From Bradyrhizobium sp. ISRA464 (lineage in GTDB: Bacteria > Pseudomonadota > Alphaproteobacteria > Rhizobiales > Xanthobacteraceae): a stretch of 64,000 nucleotides of DNA. The translations under genes and the position numbers were made by a program. The notes beneath the pieces are model-generated. The model saw only the letters and a list, made by a program, of their open reading frames with translations. It ran no database searches and was not told where the DNA came from. This document shows, one piece after another, positions 1-9,463 of this stretch (positions are counted from its first letter, which is position 1; every line of letters starts with the position of its first letter). Location of the stretch: contig NZ_CP094526.1 of the NCBI RefSeq assembly GCF_029910095.1, forward strand, positions 3,720,001 through 3,784,000, in the 5' to 3' direction.

Positions 1-571
1 AAAGCGCTTGGGGGGCGACTTGACGAAGCACGAAGAGTCATTTCGCCGGCATTCGAGTCTGATCCCGACTTGCGGCTCTCCAGTCTCAAACGCCTGGTGC
101 CGTTCCGACGGCCGGAAGACTTCGCTATGTTTGCGAACGGCCTTAGCAGGGCAGGGCTTCCGGATTGAGGTCTCCTCTTGGACCCAAAAGCGAACCTCAC
201 GGATCTGGCGGCGGTCTGCATGGAAGCGGGTGTTACGCGGGCGTAAGCGGGTCGGAGCCGGCCGGGGACCGAAAGGCTCAAATCACCCTGGCGTCGCGAG
301 CCCGTCGACGATCAATTCGCCCGAAGATCTCCGGCGGCAACGAACTCAGCCGCGCACCGCGGCGGCAGTAAGCCGCGGGGTGGTTTGCCGGGGGCGTGCA
401 GCAACCGCGGGAGGGGAAAACGCGACCAAGGCTTGTCCGAAAGTCGCATGGAACTTCTCGTTGGAACTTCTCGTTGGTGGTTCACACACGACGAGGCAGA
501 CATTTCATCGAGTGGGGCGCGCCTCATCCAACCGCTGCCGGACAATCGGCAAACAACCGGGAGGAGCCCAG
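1..571. other. Upstream region of the ABC importer, no gene recognised
   Basis: No coding region with a recognisable product was found. The frame of the downstream binding protein stays open through almost all of this stretch, but the translated residues are low-quality and Arg/Gly-rich and precede a textbook Tat signal peptide, so it reads as leader or intergenic DNA. It contains a 13-bp tandem duplication at 450-475. Promoter elements for the importer operon are expected here, but none could be assigned with confidence. Confidence 0.5.
450..475. repeat. Tandem duplication of a 13-bp unit
   Basis: GGAACTTCTCGTT occurs twice back to back about 100 nt upstream of the binding-protein start. 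It may be a recent slippage duplication in the leader or a tandem binding site; the sequence does not distinguish these. Confidence 0.8.
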
Positions 572-1918
572 ATGAGTACAGCCAGACCTTCATCCATCAC
601 CCGGCGCCGGTTCTTGCGGGACACCAGCCTCGCTCTAGCCGCCGCCGGTGCGTCTCCGGTGCTGTCCGCGCCCTTTGCATCCCGCGCCATGGCCGACACC
701 AAGACGCTGACGATCGTGCAATGGAGTCACTTCGTTCCGGCCTACGACACATGGTTCGACAAATTCGCAAAGGATTGGGGCGAGAAGAACCACATCGAGG
801 TCACGGTCGACCACATTCCGGTGCAGGACGTCGCCGCGCGCGCGGCCGCCGAAGCATCGGCCGGATCCGGGCACGATCTGTTCGGATGGAACGGCGCGGG
901 CGGGGCGCATCTCTACCGCAAGTTCCTGGTCGACGTTACCAGCCTGGTCGAGTCGGTCGAGAAGAAGTACGGCAAGATCACCGTGATCGGGCGGCAGATC
1001 GGTTACAACCAGGACGACCACACCTGGTCCGCGTTTCCGGACTATTACATCAATTTCCCGGTCATGTACCGCAAGAGCCTGTGGGACGGGATCGGCATGA
1101 AGCCCGAGACGTGGGACGATGTCCGGATCGGCGGCGCGAAGCTGAAGCAGAAAGGTCACCCGGTCGGGATTTCGCTCGGTCACTCAAACGATCCGAACAC
1201 GACGTGGCGAGGCGTGCTGTGGAGTTATGGCGGCGCCGTCCAGGACGAGGCCGGCAAGCATGTCGTTCTCGACAGCAAGGGGTCGGTCGAGGCGGTCAAG
1301 TTCGCCGCCGCCCTCTACAAGGAGGCGATGACGTCGGACGTCCTGTCGTGGAGCGACGCCAGCAACAACCAGTACATCGACTCGGGCGTCAGCTCGCTGA
1401 TCATCAACCCGATCTCGGCCTATCGGACGGCCCAGCAACTCAACAAGAAAGTGGCCGACGATATCTTCGTGATGGAGCCCCCCAAGGGTCCGGTGCGTCG
1501 GTTGATGGGCGGCGCTTCGGAATTCTACGGAATCTGGAAGTTCGGCAAGAACCAGGAGGCGGCGATCGAGTTTCTCAAATACTACGCCGACCACTGGATC
1601 GAGGCGTTCAAGGCGAGTTCGGGGTACAACAACCCGATCTTTGCCAATATCGTGCCAAAACCGATGCCGCTGCTGTCGGATGATCCAACCTCGACACCGC
1701 GCGACAAGTTGGCCGCGCTGCAGACCTCAGACGAGTGGTCCGCCGTTCCCGGCTATCCCGGGCCGGCAACGCCCGCGACCGACGAGGTCTACAACGACTT
1801 CATCATCTGCGACATGATGGCGAAGGCGGCAACGGGCGCGATGACGGCTGAAGACTCGGTCAAATGGGCTGCGCAACAGTGCGAGGCCATCCTCACCAAG
1901 TGGCAACAAAAGACGTGA
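572..1918 (+). CDS. ABC transporter extracellular solute-binding protein (family 1, Tat-exported)
   Basis: This 448-residue periplasmic binding protein would capture a carbohydrate-like substrate and deliver it to the two permeases encoded just downstream. The start at 572 is preferred because it follows a purine-rich GGGAGGAG ribosome site and begins a twin-arginine signal (TRRRFLRD at about residues 9-16), a hydrophobic Ala-rich stretch and a likely cleavage after the ASRAMA segment. The mature part has the family 1 pattern (YRKSLWDGIGMKPETWDD, GGASEFYGIWKF). The open frame continues upstream but lacks protein character. It is first in an operon with an ATPase and two permeases, the usual CUT1 layout. 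The substrate cannot be told from sequence; sugar, polyol or glycerol-phosphate are family possibilities. Confidence 0.9.
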   Translation: MSTARPSSITRRRFLRDTSLALAAAGASPVLSAPFASRAMADTKTLTIVQWSHFVPAYDTWFDKFAKDWGEKNHIEVTVDHIPVQDVAARAAAEASAGSGHDLFGWNGAGGAHLYRKFLVDVTSLVESVEKKYGKITVIGRQIGYNQDDHTWSAFPDYYINFPVMYRKSLWDGIGMKPETWDDVRIGGAKLKQKGHPVGISLGHSNDPNTTWRGVLWSYGGAVQDEAGKHVVLDSKGSVEAVKFAAALYKEAMTSDVLSWSDASNNQYIDSGVSSLIINPISAYRTAQQLNKKVADDIFVMEPPKGPVRRLMGGASEFYGIWKFGKNQEAAIEFLKYYADHWIEAFKASSGYNNPIFANIVPKPMPLLSDDPTSTPRDKLAALQTSDEWSAVPGYPGPATPATDEVYNDFIICDMMAKAATGAMTAEDSVKWAAQQCEAILTKWQQKT

Positions 1919-2048
1919 AGCGATTGCCCGCGCCCAGGCCTGGGTTCGTACGCAGGCCACGGCGCAGACTGGAAGCAGAAGGGCAGACAGGAACCACGCG
2001 CCGCCAAGCGATCGGCGGAGCGAAAGATCAACGCTGCTAGGATGACCA

Positions 2049-3071
2049 ATGGCTACGGTATCTGCGCGGAACATCGTCAAAAGGTTTGATGAAGTTCTCG
2101 CGGTCAACGGCATTTCGCTGACGGTACCGGACGGCGAGTTCGTGGTCCTGCTCGGACCCTCGGGCTGCGGAAAGACGACCTTCCTGCGCATCATCTGCGG
2201 GCTCGAGAGGCAGACGAGCGGCGATCTCGTCATCGGCGGCAATGTCGTCAACGACGTTCCGCCGCGGGCCCGCGGCGTGGCGATGATGTTTCAGAGCTAC
2301 GGCCTCTATCCGCACTATACGGTGCGCAAGAACATCGCCTTTCCGCTCCGAACCCAGCGCGTGCCCCGCACCGAGATCGAAAAGAAGGTCAATTGGGCAT
2401 CGCGCCTTCTCGGGATCGAGCATCTGCTCGACCGGACGCCGCGTCAGCTGTCCGGCGGCGAACGACAGCGTGTTGCGCTTGCGCGTGCGCTGGTGCGCGA
2501 GCCGACCGCGCTCCTGCTCGACGAACCGCTGTCAAACCTCGACGCCAAATTGCGGGCTTCAGCCCGCCAGGAGATCAAGCAGTTCCAGCGGCGGGTCGGC
2601 GTCACCACCATCTATGTCACCCACGATCAGGTCGAGGCGATGGCCATGGGCGATCGCATCGCCGTTGTCGATCATGGGAAGGTTCGGCAAGTGGGAACGC
2701 CGGCAGAGATCTACGACGAGCCCGCCGATCGATTTGTCGCGACCTTTGTCGGCGCGCCGCCCATGAACCTGCTCACCCACAATGGGGCGTATCTCGGCTT
2801 CCGTCCGGAGAATTTTCTCCCCATGGAAATGATGAGGGACGGTACGGTCACAGAATTTTGGTTCCGCGTCGATCGCTACGAGTATCTCGGCTCCGAACGG
2901 ATCGTTTACGGCGCGATTGAAGGCTTCGATTCGCCTCAGCTTATTACGGCGAAGTTGCCGGCCCACATCGCAGAAGAAAGCGTCCGACCCGGCGAGCGGC
3001 ACCTGTTCGCCGTGCACAACCGCGACCTGCGCTATTTTGACCAGGACGGCAAGCGGACCGGTCGACATTAA
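2049..3071 (+). CDS. CUT1-type ABC transporter ATP-binding protein (MalK/UgpC family)
   Basis: This 340-residue cytoplasmic ATPase energises import by the neighbouring permeases. Visible motifs in order are Walker A GPSGCGKTT (about residue 36), Q-loop MMFQSYGLYPH, signature LSGGERQR (about residue 135), Walker B LLLDEPLSNLD and the switch histidine in YVTHDQVEAM. The C-terminal third is the shortened OB-fold/TOBE regulatory region of MalK-type ATPases, with a LGFRPENFLP stretch. It lies 130 nt after the binding protein and 13 nt before the first permease. One such ATPase homodimer would pair with the two different permeases. Confidence 0.93.
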   Translation: MATVSARNIVKRFDEVLAVNGISLTVPDGEFVVLLGPSGCGKTTFLRIICGLERQTSGDLVIGGNVVNDVPPRARGVAMMFQSYGLYPHYTVRKNIAFPLRTQRVPRTEIEKKVNWASRLLGIEHLLDRTPRQLSGGERQRVALARALVREPTALLLDEPLSNLDAKLRASARQEIKQFQRRVGVTTIYVTHDQVEAMAMGDRIAVVDHGKVRQVGTPAEIYDEPADRFVATFVGAPPMNLLTHNGAYLGFRPENFLPMEMMRDGTVTEFWFRVDRYEYLGSERIVYGAIEGFDSPQLITAKLPAHIAEESVRPGERHLFAVHNRDLRYFDQDGKRTGRH

Positions 3072-3084
3072 ACCAGGTCGTATA

Positions 3085-4014
3085 ATGGTTACCATTGCTG
3101 AACCAGTCACCAAACCAGGCTCGCGCTTCCGCTACATTCTGGACAGGCGCGGAACGCTCGGCGCCGTCTTCGTCGCGCCCGCGATCCTTTATGTCCTGCT
3201 GCTGGTCGGAGGGCCGTTTCTGCTGGCAGTGTATTACTCGGTCAGCGCCTATACGATCTACGATCCGTCGTGGCGCTTCGTGGGGCTGGCAAATTTCGCG
3301 CAGATTGTAAAGAACCCGGTGTTTCTCGAGACGCTGGGCAACACGTTTCTCTTCACGTTTGGATCGCAGCTCCTGGGACTGATCCTTGGCAAGTTCGGTG
3401 CGTTCTTGCTGATGCGGCCGTTCGCCGGTCGCAAGATCGTCAGGGCGTTGATCATATTGCCCTGGGCCGTGCCGATCGCGCTGGCCTCCGTCGCCTGGGA
3501 GTGGATGTTTGATTCCCTCTACAGCGTCATCAACTGGTCGATGATCGCGCTGGGCATCATCAACCGCTCGGACGCGCCGAACTGGCTCGGCAACCCTCAT
3601 CTGGCAATGCTCTGCGTGATCATTGTCAACGCATGGCGCTTCTTTCCCTTTGCGATCGTCATCTTCCTCGCGGGCATCACTTCGGTCCCGCAGGATATCA
3701 TCGACGCGGCGACCGTCGACGGCGCCGGCTTCTGGCGGCGCAACTACCAGATCGTGCTGCCGTTGATCCTCCCGATCGTCGCCGTCGGCTTGATCTTCGG
3801 CATCGTGTTCACCTTTACCGACCTTTCCATCGTCTACCTGCTGACCAATGGCGGCCCCGTCAATGCAACCTCGGTTCTGGGCTTTCGGGGGTTCCAGGTC
3901 GGCATCGTTTCCGGCGACGTATCGCACGGTGCCGCCATCTCGCTGTTCATGCTGCCGGTCCTGCTCATCGTGGTCATCGTCGTGTTGCGATTCATCCGGC
4001 GGAGGGAGGTCTGA
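3085..4014 (+). CDS. ABC sugar transporter permease (MalF/UgpA type)
   Basis: This 309-residue inner-membrane permease forms half of the importer channel. Six hydrophobic segments can be picked out, and the EAA loop that contacts the ATPase is visible as IDAATVDGAGFWRRNYQIVLP at about residues 206-226. The ATG at 3085 was chosen because it gives a normal cytoplasmic N-terminus before the first membrane helix (FVAPAILYVLLLVGG). The frame is open further upstream but overlaps the ATPase gene. Its stop is separated from the second permease start by one base, so the two are almost certainly co-translated. Confidence 0.92.
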   Translation: MVTIAEPVTKPGSRFRYILDRRGTLGAVFVAPAILYVLLLVGGPFLLAVYYSVSAYTIYDPSWRFVGLANFAQIVKNPVFLETLGNTFLFTFGSQLLGLILGKFGAFLLMRPFAGRKIVRALIILPWAVPIALASVAWEWMFDSLYSVINWSMIALGIINRSDAPNWLGNPHLAMLCVIIVNAWRFFPFAIVIFLAGITSVPQDIIDAATVDGAGFWRRNYQIVLPLILPIVAVGLIFGIVFTFTDLSIVYLLTNGGPVNATSVLGFRGFQVGIVSGDVSHGAAISLFMLPVLLIVVIVVLRFIRRREV

Positions 4015-4015
4015 G

Positions 4016-4861
4016 ATGCAACGCGTCGTCACCAACGTGGCTGGTCAGGTCGGGTTCTATCTCGCAATTGCCTTCTTCGTCGTCGTGACCACTTTCCCGT
4101 TCTATTGGATGCTGATCACCTCGTTCAAGAGCAATCCAGACCTGTACGATGTCACCAACGTTCCGTTCTGGTTCAACGAGGCGCCCACGCTCGAACATTT
4201 CCGCTACCTGTTCGAGCAGACGCTGTTCGCGCGTTGGCTGTTGAACTCGCTGGTGATCGGGCTCTGCGTAGTCGCGATCACGTTGATTGTGGCATTGCCC
4301 GCCGGATACAGCCTGGCACGGTTGACGGGGAGAAACGGTGAAGCGCTGGGGATCGGCATCTTCCTGACCTACCTGGTGCCGCCAACCCTGTTGTTCCTGC
4401 CACTCTCGCGGATCATCGCCAACCTCGGACTGCAGAATTCGATGTGGTCGCTCGTGCTGGTCTACCCAACCTTCACAATTCCATTTTGTACGTGGCTGTT
4501 GATGGGGTTCTTCAAGGCGTTGCCGCCCGAGATCGAGGAAGCGGCGATCGTCGACGGCTGCAGCATGTTCGGCGCTTTTGTCAGGATGGTGATCCCATTG
4601 TCGTTGCCGGCGATTCTGACGACCGTGATCTTCACGTTCACCTTGACGTTGCAGGAGTTCGTATACGCGCTGACCTTTATTTCCTCGTCCGCGCAGAAGC
4701 CGATCACGCTTGGTGTGGCGACTGACCTTGTTCGAGGCGATATCTTCTTCTGGGGCGAGATCATGGCCGGCGCATTGATTGCCAGTGTCCCGGTGGCGAT
4801 TGCCTACAACCTCCTTCTCGATCGCTTCATCACCGGCATTACCGGCGGTGCGGTCAAATAG
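4016..4861 (+). CDS. ABC sugar transporter permease (MalG/UgpE type)
   Basis: This 281-residue inner-membrane protein is the partner permease. It starts with a typical N-terminal helix followed by TTFPFYWMLITSFK, a conserved MalG-family signature, and carries the ATPase-coupling EAA loop as EEAAIVDGCSMFGAF. Six membrane segments are evident. A GGAGGGAGG ribosome site lies inside the end of the preceding permease. It is the last gene of the importer operon; the next gene, 7 nt further on, is on the opposite strand. Confidence 0.92.
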   Translation: MQRVVTNVAGQVGFYLAIAFFVVVTTFPFYWMLITSFKSNPDLYDVTNVPFWFNEAPTLEHFRYLFEQTLFARWLLNSLVIGLCVVAITLIVALPAGYSLARLTGRNGEALGIGIFLTYLVPPTLLFLPLSRIIANLGLQNSMWSLVLVYPTFTIPFCTWLLMGFFKALPPEIEEAAIVDGCSMFGAFVRMVIPLSLPAILTTVIFTFTLTLQEFVYALTFISSSAQKPITLGVATDLVRGDIFFWGEIMAGALIASVPVAIAYNLLLDRFITGITGGAVK

Positions 4862-4868
4862 CTGCGCG

Positions 4869-5795
4869 CTAGAGCCCGACCGCAGCAATCGCGATCGGCA
4901 TCGTGATCGCGGCCAGGATCGTTTGCAGCGTGATGATCTGGGCGAGCAGCGGCGCGTCGCCGCCCATCTGGCGGGCCATCACATAGGCGGAGGGGGAAGT
5001 CGGCACCGCGGCACAAGCGGCGACGATCGCAAGGCTGGATCCGCTGAGGCCGAACCACAGCGCGAGCGCGACGGCGAGGAGAGGCATCAGCACCAGCTTC
5101 AGGACCAGCGCGACACTCGCGGCGAGGCTGGGGCGGAACATGCCTTCCAAATGCAATCCCGCCCCGGTCACGAGCAGGCCGATCGCAAGCGACGAGCCAC
5201 CAAGCGCATTGGCAACCTCGTGCCAGATCTTCGGCAGCGGGATGTGCGCCACGTTGATGGCGAGACCGATGACGCAGGCCCAGATCAGCGGATTCTTCAC
5301 GACCGTCATCACGATCGCGCCGGTCGACTGCTTCTGCGGCGCGGCATAGCGCGCCAGCACGGCGACGCTGAAGACGTTGACCAGCGGGATGATCGCGACC
5401 ATCGCGACGGATGCGAGCGCGAGCCCGACGCTTCCAAAGAGATTGCCTGACACCGACAGCGCGACATAGGTCTGCCAGCGGATCGCGCCCTGGAAGATCG
5501 AGGTGAAGGCCGGACCGTCGACGCCGGCGCGGGCGAGCGGGGAGCGCAGCACAAGGCACAGCAGCGACATCGCGAGCGCCGACAGCAACAGCGCGCCGCC
5601 GACACCCGCGATCGGCACTTTTGTCAGATCCGCCTTCACCAGGGTCTGCACCAGCAGCACCGGGAACAGCACGTAATAGGTCAGCCGCTCCAGCCCGTGC
5701 CACTGCGTGTCTATTCGCATCAGCGTGCGCCTCAGGACGAAGCCGAGCACGATCAGCAGGAACACCGGCAACAGCGCCGCAATCACCACGGCCAT
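4869..5795 (-). CDS. AEC family transporter (auxin efflux carrier-like)
   Basis: This 308-residue integral membrane protein has roughly ten hydrophobic segments in two similar halves, as in the bile/arsenite/auxin carrier superfamily. The N-terminus (LLPVFLLIVLGFVLRR) and the C-terminal LQTILAAITMPIAIAA helix are typical of bacterial AEC permeases, some of which move malate or malonate. No substrate can be assigned. It starts 2 nt after the end of ruvX on the same strand, so the two are probably co-transcribed. It converges on the sugar importer operon. Confidence 0.85.
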   Translation of the reverse strand: MAVVIAALLPVFLLIVLGFVLRRTLMRIDTQWHGLERLTYYVLFPVLLVQTLVKADLTKVPIAGVGGALLLSALAMSLLCLVLRSPLARAGVDGPAFTSIFQGAIRWQTYVALSVSGNLFGSVGLALASVAMVAIIPLVNVFSVAVLARYAAPQKQSTGAIVMTVVKNPLIWACVIGLAINVAHIPLPKIWHEVANALGGSSLAIGLLVTGAGLHLEGMFRPSLAASVALVLKLVLMPLLAVALALWFGLSGSSLAIVAACAAVPTSPSAYVMARQMGGDAPLLAQIITLQTILAAITMPIAIAAVGL

Positions 5796-5797
5796 GG

Positions 5798-6280
5798 TCA
5801 GCGATCCGCGCGCAGCTTCGCGAGCCGGTCCAGCGCGCCCTGCAGGATGAAGATCGCGGCGTGTTCGTCGATCACCTCGGCGCGTCGGCTACGGCTGACA
5901 TCCATCCCGATCAGCTCGCGCTCGACCGCCGCAGTCGAGAGCCGCTCGTCCCACAACGCAATGGCAAGCGGAGTAAGCCCTGCGAGGTTGCGGGCAAAGG
6001 CCCGGGTCGATTGCGCGCGCGGGCCTTCGCTGCCGTCCATGTTGATCGGCAAACCCAGTACGAAACCAACCGCGTTGCGCTCGGCTGCGATCGTGAGCAG
6101 CCGCGCCGCGTCCGCCTTGAAGGCCTTGCGCTTGACGGTCTCGACACCGGTCGCGAGCCGCCGGTCCGGATCGGAGACGGCAACGCCGATGGTCTTGGTG
6201 CCGAGGTCGAGGCCGATCAGCGCGCCGCGCTCGGGCCAGTGCGGTGCTGTATCGATCAGAGGAAGGATAGGGGCGGGCAT
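5798..6280 (-). CDS. ruvX: Putative pre-16S rRNA nuclease / Holliday junction resolvase-like RuvX (YqgF)
   Basis: This 160-residue RNase H-fold protein processes the 5' end of 16S rRNA in other bacteria. The motifs GLDLGTKTIGVAVSD (first catalytic Asp), LGLPINMDGSEGPRA and WDERLSTAAVER (second acidic site), with a terminal conserved IDEHAAIFIL, define the family. The start at 6280 is preferred to one 12 codons upstream because the additional residues are not conserved in character. ruvX commonly lies divergent from gatC in this lineage; here about 3.6 kb of LysR, nitronate monooxygenase and small genes separates them. Confidence 0.92.
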   Translation of the reverse strand: MPAPILPLIDTAPHWPERGALIGLDLGTKTIGVAVSDPDRRLATGVETVKRKAFKADAARLLTIAAERNAVGFVLGLPINMDGSEGPRAQSTRAFARNLAGLTPLAIALWDERLSTAAVERELIGMDVSRSRRAEVIDEHAAIFILQGALDRLAKLRADR

Positions 6281-6365
6281 GGCCTGCGCATAGCATGCGC
6301 CCGCGCGGTGAGGCAAAGCCCGATCACGGCGTGGTGTCCATGCGAAAACGCCACGCCTGAGGTCG

Positions 6366-7256
6366 TCATGCGGCGATCACGCGATCGTCGCCGGCAAGGC
6401 AGGCGACCAGTCCCTGCAGTGCGCTGTATTGATGCGTGGTGCGGCGATGGATGAACAGCGTGTCGACGCCGGCGTGCCGCGGGTCGAGCTTGTGGATACT
6501 GACCTCGCGACGGACGTGATCGCGTTCGACGACGGCGCGCGGCAGCAGGGTCACGCCCATGTCGGCGGCGACACAGCCGACCATGCCGTCAAGCGTGCCG
6601 AGTTCGAAGCGCGCGGCCGACGGCCAGCCGAACTCGGTGAAGACCTGTTCGAGGCGTTGCCGGTAGGTGCAGCCGGTGCGGAACACGAGCGCCGTCGGCC
6701 CGGATTCCGCTGTGCCGGCACGCAATGCGGCCAGCGACTTCCAGCGCGGCGCGGTGACGAGAACCAGTTCCTCCCTAAAGGCGGCCGTCGAGGTGAGCTC
6801 GGCGTGCTCGATCGGGCCGGCGACAAAGGCGCCGTCGAGCGTGCCGTCGAGCACGGCCGCCACGAGATCGGCGGTCGGTCCGGTGCGCAGCGTCAGGCGC
6901 ACGGCCGGATAGCGGCGATGAAATTCAGCGAGCAGCGTCGGCAGCCGCACCGCGGCGGTCGTCTCCATCGAGCCGATCGACAGCGGACCCTTGGGCTCGC
7001 CATCGTCGCGCGCGGCAAGCACCGCTTCGCGCGTCAGCGCCGCCATGCGTTGGGCGTAAGGCAACAGTCTGCGGCCGGCGCCGGTCAGCGTCATGCCGCG
7101 GCTGTGCCGTTCGAACAGCGCGGTGCCGATCTCGGCCTCCAGCGCCTTGATGCGCTGGGTGACGTTGGACTGCACCGTGTTGAGCTCCTCGGCGGCGCGC
7201 GTGATGCCGCCGAGCCGCGCGACGGCAGAAAAGGTGAGCAGATCGGTCAGTTCCAC
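6366..7256 (-). CDS. LysR family transcriptional regulator
   Basis: This 296-residue protein has an N-terminal winged helix-turn-helix (residues about 1-60, with TRAAEELNTVQSNVTQRIKA as recognition region) and a C-terminal periplasmic-binding-protein-like effector domain. It is transcribed away from the first nitronate monooxygenase gene, with a LysR-type ATTC-N9-GAAT site in the shared intergenic region, so it probably regulates that pair and itself. The effector is unknown. It ends shortly after ruvX begins, with no overlap. Confidence 0.9.
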   Translation of the reverse strand: MELTDLLTFSAVARLGGITRAAEELNTVQSNVTQRIKALEAEIGTALFERHSRGMTLTGAGRRLLPYAQRMAALTREAVLAARDDGEPKGPLSIGSMETTAAVRLPTLLAEFHRRYPAVRLTLRTGPTADLVAAVLDGTLDGAFVAGPIEHAELTSTAAFREELVLVTAPRWKSLAALRAGTAESGPTALVFRTGCTYRQRLEQVFTEFGWPSAARFELGTLDGMVGCVAADMGVTLLPRAVVERDHVRREVSIHKLDPRHAGVDTLFIHRRTTHQYSALQGLVACLAGDDRVIAA

Positions 7257-7300
7257 TGGCGGTGCTCCGTTTCATTCTGGAGATGGCAGCGTTCTCTCGT

Positions 7301-7317
7301 ATTCATTTTTCAAGAAT
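7301..7317. promoter_or_regulatory. Candidate LysR-type operator (T-N11-A)
   Basis: ATTC-N9-GAAT fits the T-N11-A rule for LysR proteins. It sits 45 nt upstream of the LysR start and 45 nt upstream of the monooxygenase start, the expected position in a divergent promoter. The arms are only 4 bp, so this is a positional argument. Confidence 0.4.
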
Positions 7318-7361
7318 GTTAGGCCCGCTTAGGCTCCCTGTCCAGAACAGGGAGCAAGCGC

Positions 7362-8375
7362 ATGCCGATCAGCACCGAACTGACCGCGCGACTGGGCATC
7401 CAACATCCGGTCCTGCTGGCGCCGATGGACACGATCTCCGGAAGCAGGCTCGTCCGGGCGGTGAGTGAAGCCGGTGGCTTCGGCATCCTGGGCGGCGGTT
7501 ACGGCGACCGGGACCGGCTCGCGGGCGAGACCGCGAAACTGAAAGATTTTGCCCGCCCGTTCGGCATCGGCTTCATCACCTGGAGTTTGGCGAAGCGACC
7601 TGAGCTGCTCGACATAGCGCTCGAGGCGCGGCCGCATGCCGTCATGCTGTCGTTCGGCGATCCCGCGCCGTTCGCGCCCAGCATCAAGGCGGCGGGCGTG
7701 CTGTTGATCTGCCAGATGCAGGCCGAGGACATGGCGCGGCAGGCGCTCGACTGCGGCGCCGACATCCTGATCGCGCAGGGCACGGAAGCCGGCGGGCACG
7801 GCGCGTCACGCACCACGATCGATATCGTGCCGGCGATCGTCGATCTCGCAGCGGGGCGCGTGCCGGTTGTCGCTGCCGGCGGGATTGCCGACGGGCGTGG
7901 GCTGGCGGCGATGTTGATGCTCGGCGCTTCAGGCGTGCTGATGGGAACGCGCTTCTATGCCAGCATTGAAGCCGACGGCGCCGACGAGGCGAAGCAGCGG
8001 ATTTGCGCCGCAAGGAGCGGCGAGACCGTGCGTGGCGTCGTGTTCGACTGGTCGCGCAAGCTGATGTGGCCTTCGCCGTTCACCGCGCGCTCGCTTTCCA
8101 ACGATCATCTGCGGCGCTGGACCGGCCGCGAGATCGAGCTGATGCAGCGCGCAGACCAGATTGCCGCCGAATATGCCGAGGCGAAGGCCGTCGGCAATTT
8201 TGATGTCGCCGCCGTCTTTGCCGGCGAGTCCGTGGGCCTGATCCATGATATTCCACCAGCGGCCGAGATCGTCGGGCGCATCGTCGCCGAGGCCGAGCAG
8301 TCCCTGCAGGGCCGGCGCAACTCTCTTCCTTCTCCCACAAGGGGAGAGGGTACTTACCCATCAGCCGAGCAATGA
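7362..8375 (+). CDS. Nitronate monooxygenase family protein (NAD(P)H-independent, FMN)
   Basis: This 337-residue TIM-barrel flavoprotein is of the 2-nitropropane dioxygenase family, which oxidises alkyl nitronates such as propionate 3-nitronate using FMN and oxygen. Seen are the N-terminal IQHPVLLAPMDTISG strand, the substrate loop AQGTEAGGHGASR and the FMN phosphate-binding segment VVAAGGIADGRGLAAMLMLGA. It begins after an AGGGAGCAAGCGC ribosome site. Its stop overlaps the next, related gene by 4 nt, so the two are translationally coupled, and both lie opposite a LysR gene. Distant family members act as enoyl-ACP reductases, so the true substrate is open. Confidence 0.88.
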   Translation: MPISTELTARLGIQHPVLLAPMDTISGSRLVRAVSEAGGFGILGGGYGDRDRLAGETAKLKDFARPFGIGFITWSLAKRPELLDIALEARPHAVMLSFGDPAPFAPSIKAAGVLLICQMQAEDMARQALDCGADILIAQGTEAGGHGASRTTIDIVPAIVDLAAGRVPVVAAGGIADGRGLAAMLMLGASGVLMGTRFYASIEADGADEAKQRICAARSGETVRGVVFDWSRKLMWPSPFTARSLSNDHLRRWTGREIELMQRADQIAAEYAEAKAVGNFDVAAVFAGESVGLIHDIPPAAEIVGRIVAEAEQSLQGRRNSLPSPTRGEGTYPSAEQ

Positions 8376-9463
8376 GACACACCATGTGGCCAGATCATCG
8401 TATCATCGACCTCTTCAAGACCGAATTCCCGATCGTGCTGGCGCCGATGGCGGGCGTCATGGACGCCGAGCTGGTGATCGCCGTGGCGCAGGGCGGCGGG
8501 CTTGGCTCGCTGCCGTCAGCGATGCTGTCGGCGGAAAAAGCGCGCGAGCAGGTCAACATTATCCGCCAGCGCGTCAAGGCGCCGGTCAACATGAACTTCT
8601 TCTGCCACAAGGCGGTCGATGCCGAACCCGCGCGCGAGGCCACATGGCGACAGCGGCTCGCGCCCTACTATCGCGACTATGGCCTTGATCCGAACGCGCC
8701 GGTCAACGCGGCCAACCGCGCGCCGTTCGACGCCGCGTTCTGCGCGGTGGTCGAGGAGCTGAAGCCCGAGGTCGTGAGCTTTCATTTCGCCCTGCCGGAG
8801 TCGAAGCTGTTGCAGCGTGTGAAGGCGACGGGCGCGATCGTGATGTCGTCGGCCACGACCGTGAAGGAGGCCATCTGGCTGGAAGAGAACGGCGCCGATG
8901 TGATCATCGCGCAAGGCGCGGATGCGGGCGGCCATCGCGGCATGTTCCTGACCGACAACATCGCCGAACAGCCCGGCACGTTTGCGTTGGTGCCCCAGGT
9001 GGTCGATGCGGTGAAAGTGCCGGTGATCGCGGCCGGCGGCATCGCCGACGGACGCGGCATCGCGGCGGCGTTCGCGCTCGGTGCGTCCGGCGTGCAGATC
9101 GGTACCGCCTATCTGCGCTGCCCGGAGTCAAAGCTAATTCCGGCCGCGCGGGTTGCGCTGGCGCAGGCGAGTGACGAATCGACCGTCATCACCAACGTGA
9201 TGACCGGACGGCCGGCGCGCGGCGTCGCCAACCGCGTGATGCGCGAGGTCGGCCCGATCTCATCCGATGCGCCGGCGTTCCCGCATGCAGCGACGGCGCT
9301 CGGGCCGCTGAAGGCGGCTGCCGAAAAGCAGGGCAAGGTGGATTTCACCAATCTGTGGGCCGGGCAGGCGGTACGGATGGGCAAGGAAATGCCGGCCGCC
9401 GAGCTGACCAGGGCGCTGGCGGGCGCTGCGCTGGCGCGAATGGGCGCGCTATCTCAGGCCTGA
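8372..9463 (+). CDS. Nitronate monooxygenase family protein, second of a tandem pair
   Basis: This 363-residue FMN-dependent TIM-barrel enzyme is of the same family as the preceding gene but clearly divergent from it. Family features are PIVLAPMAGVMDAELV at the N-terminus, NMNFFCHK, the IIAQGADAGGHRG active-site loop with the catalytic-type His, and PVIAAGGIADGRGIAAAFALGA for FMN phosphate. The start is the ATG in an ATGA overlap with the upstream stop; a second ATG lies four codons in. Its 3' end overlaps a small opposite-strand gene by 10 nt. Confidence 0.88.
   Translation: MRHTMWPDHRIIDLFKTEFPIVLAPMAGVMDAELVIAVAQGGGLGSLPSAMLSAEKAREQVNIIRQRVKAPVNMNFFCHKAVDAEPAREATWRQRLAPYYRDYGLDPNAPVNAANRAPFDAAFCAVVEELKPEVVSFHFALPESKLLQRVKATGAIVMSSATTVKEAIWLEENGADVIIAQGADAGGHRGMFLTDNIAEQPGTFALVPQVVDAVKVPVIAAGGIADGRGIAAAFALGASGVQIGTAYLRCPESKLIPAARVALAQASDESTVITNVMTGRPARGVANRVMREVGPISSDAPAFPHAATALGPLKAAAEKQGKVDFTNLWAGQAVRMGKEMPAAELTRALAGAALARMGALSQA

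Noticed and set aside
8..571. N-terminal extension of the first binding protein
   Set aside because: The frame is open but the residues are Arg/Gly-rich and precede a clear Tat signal with its own ribosome site at 572.
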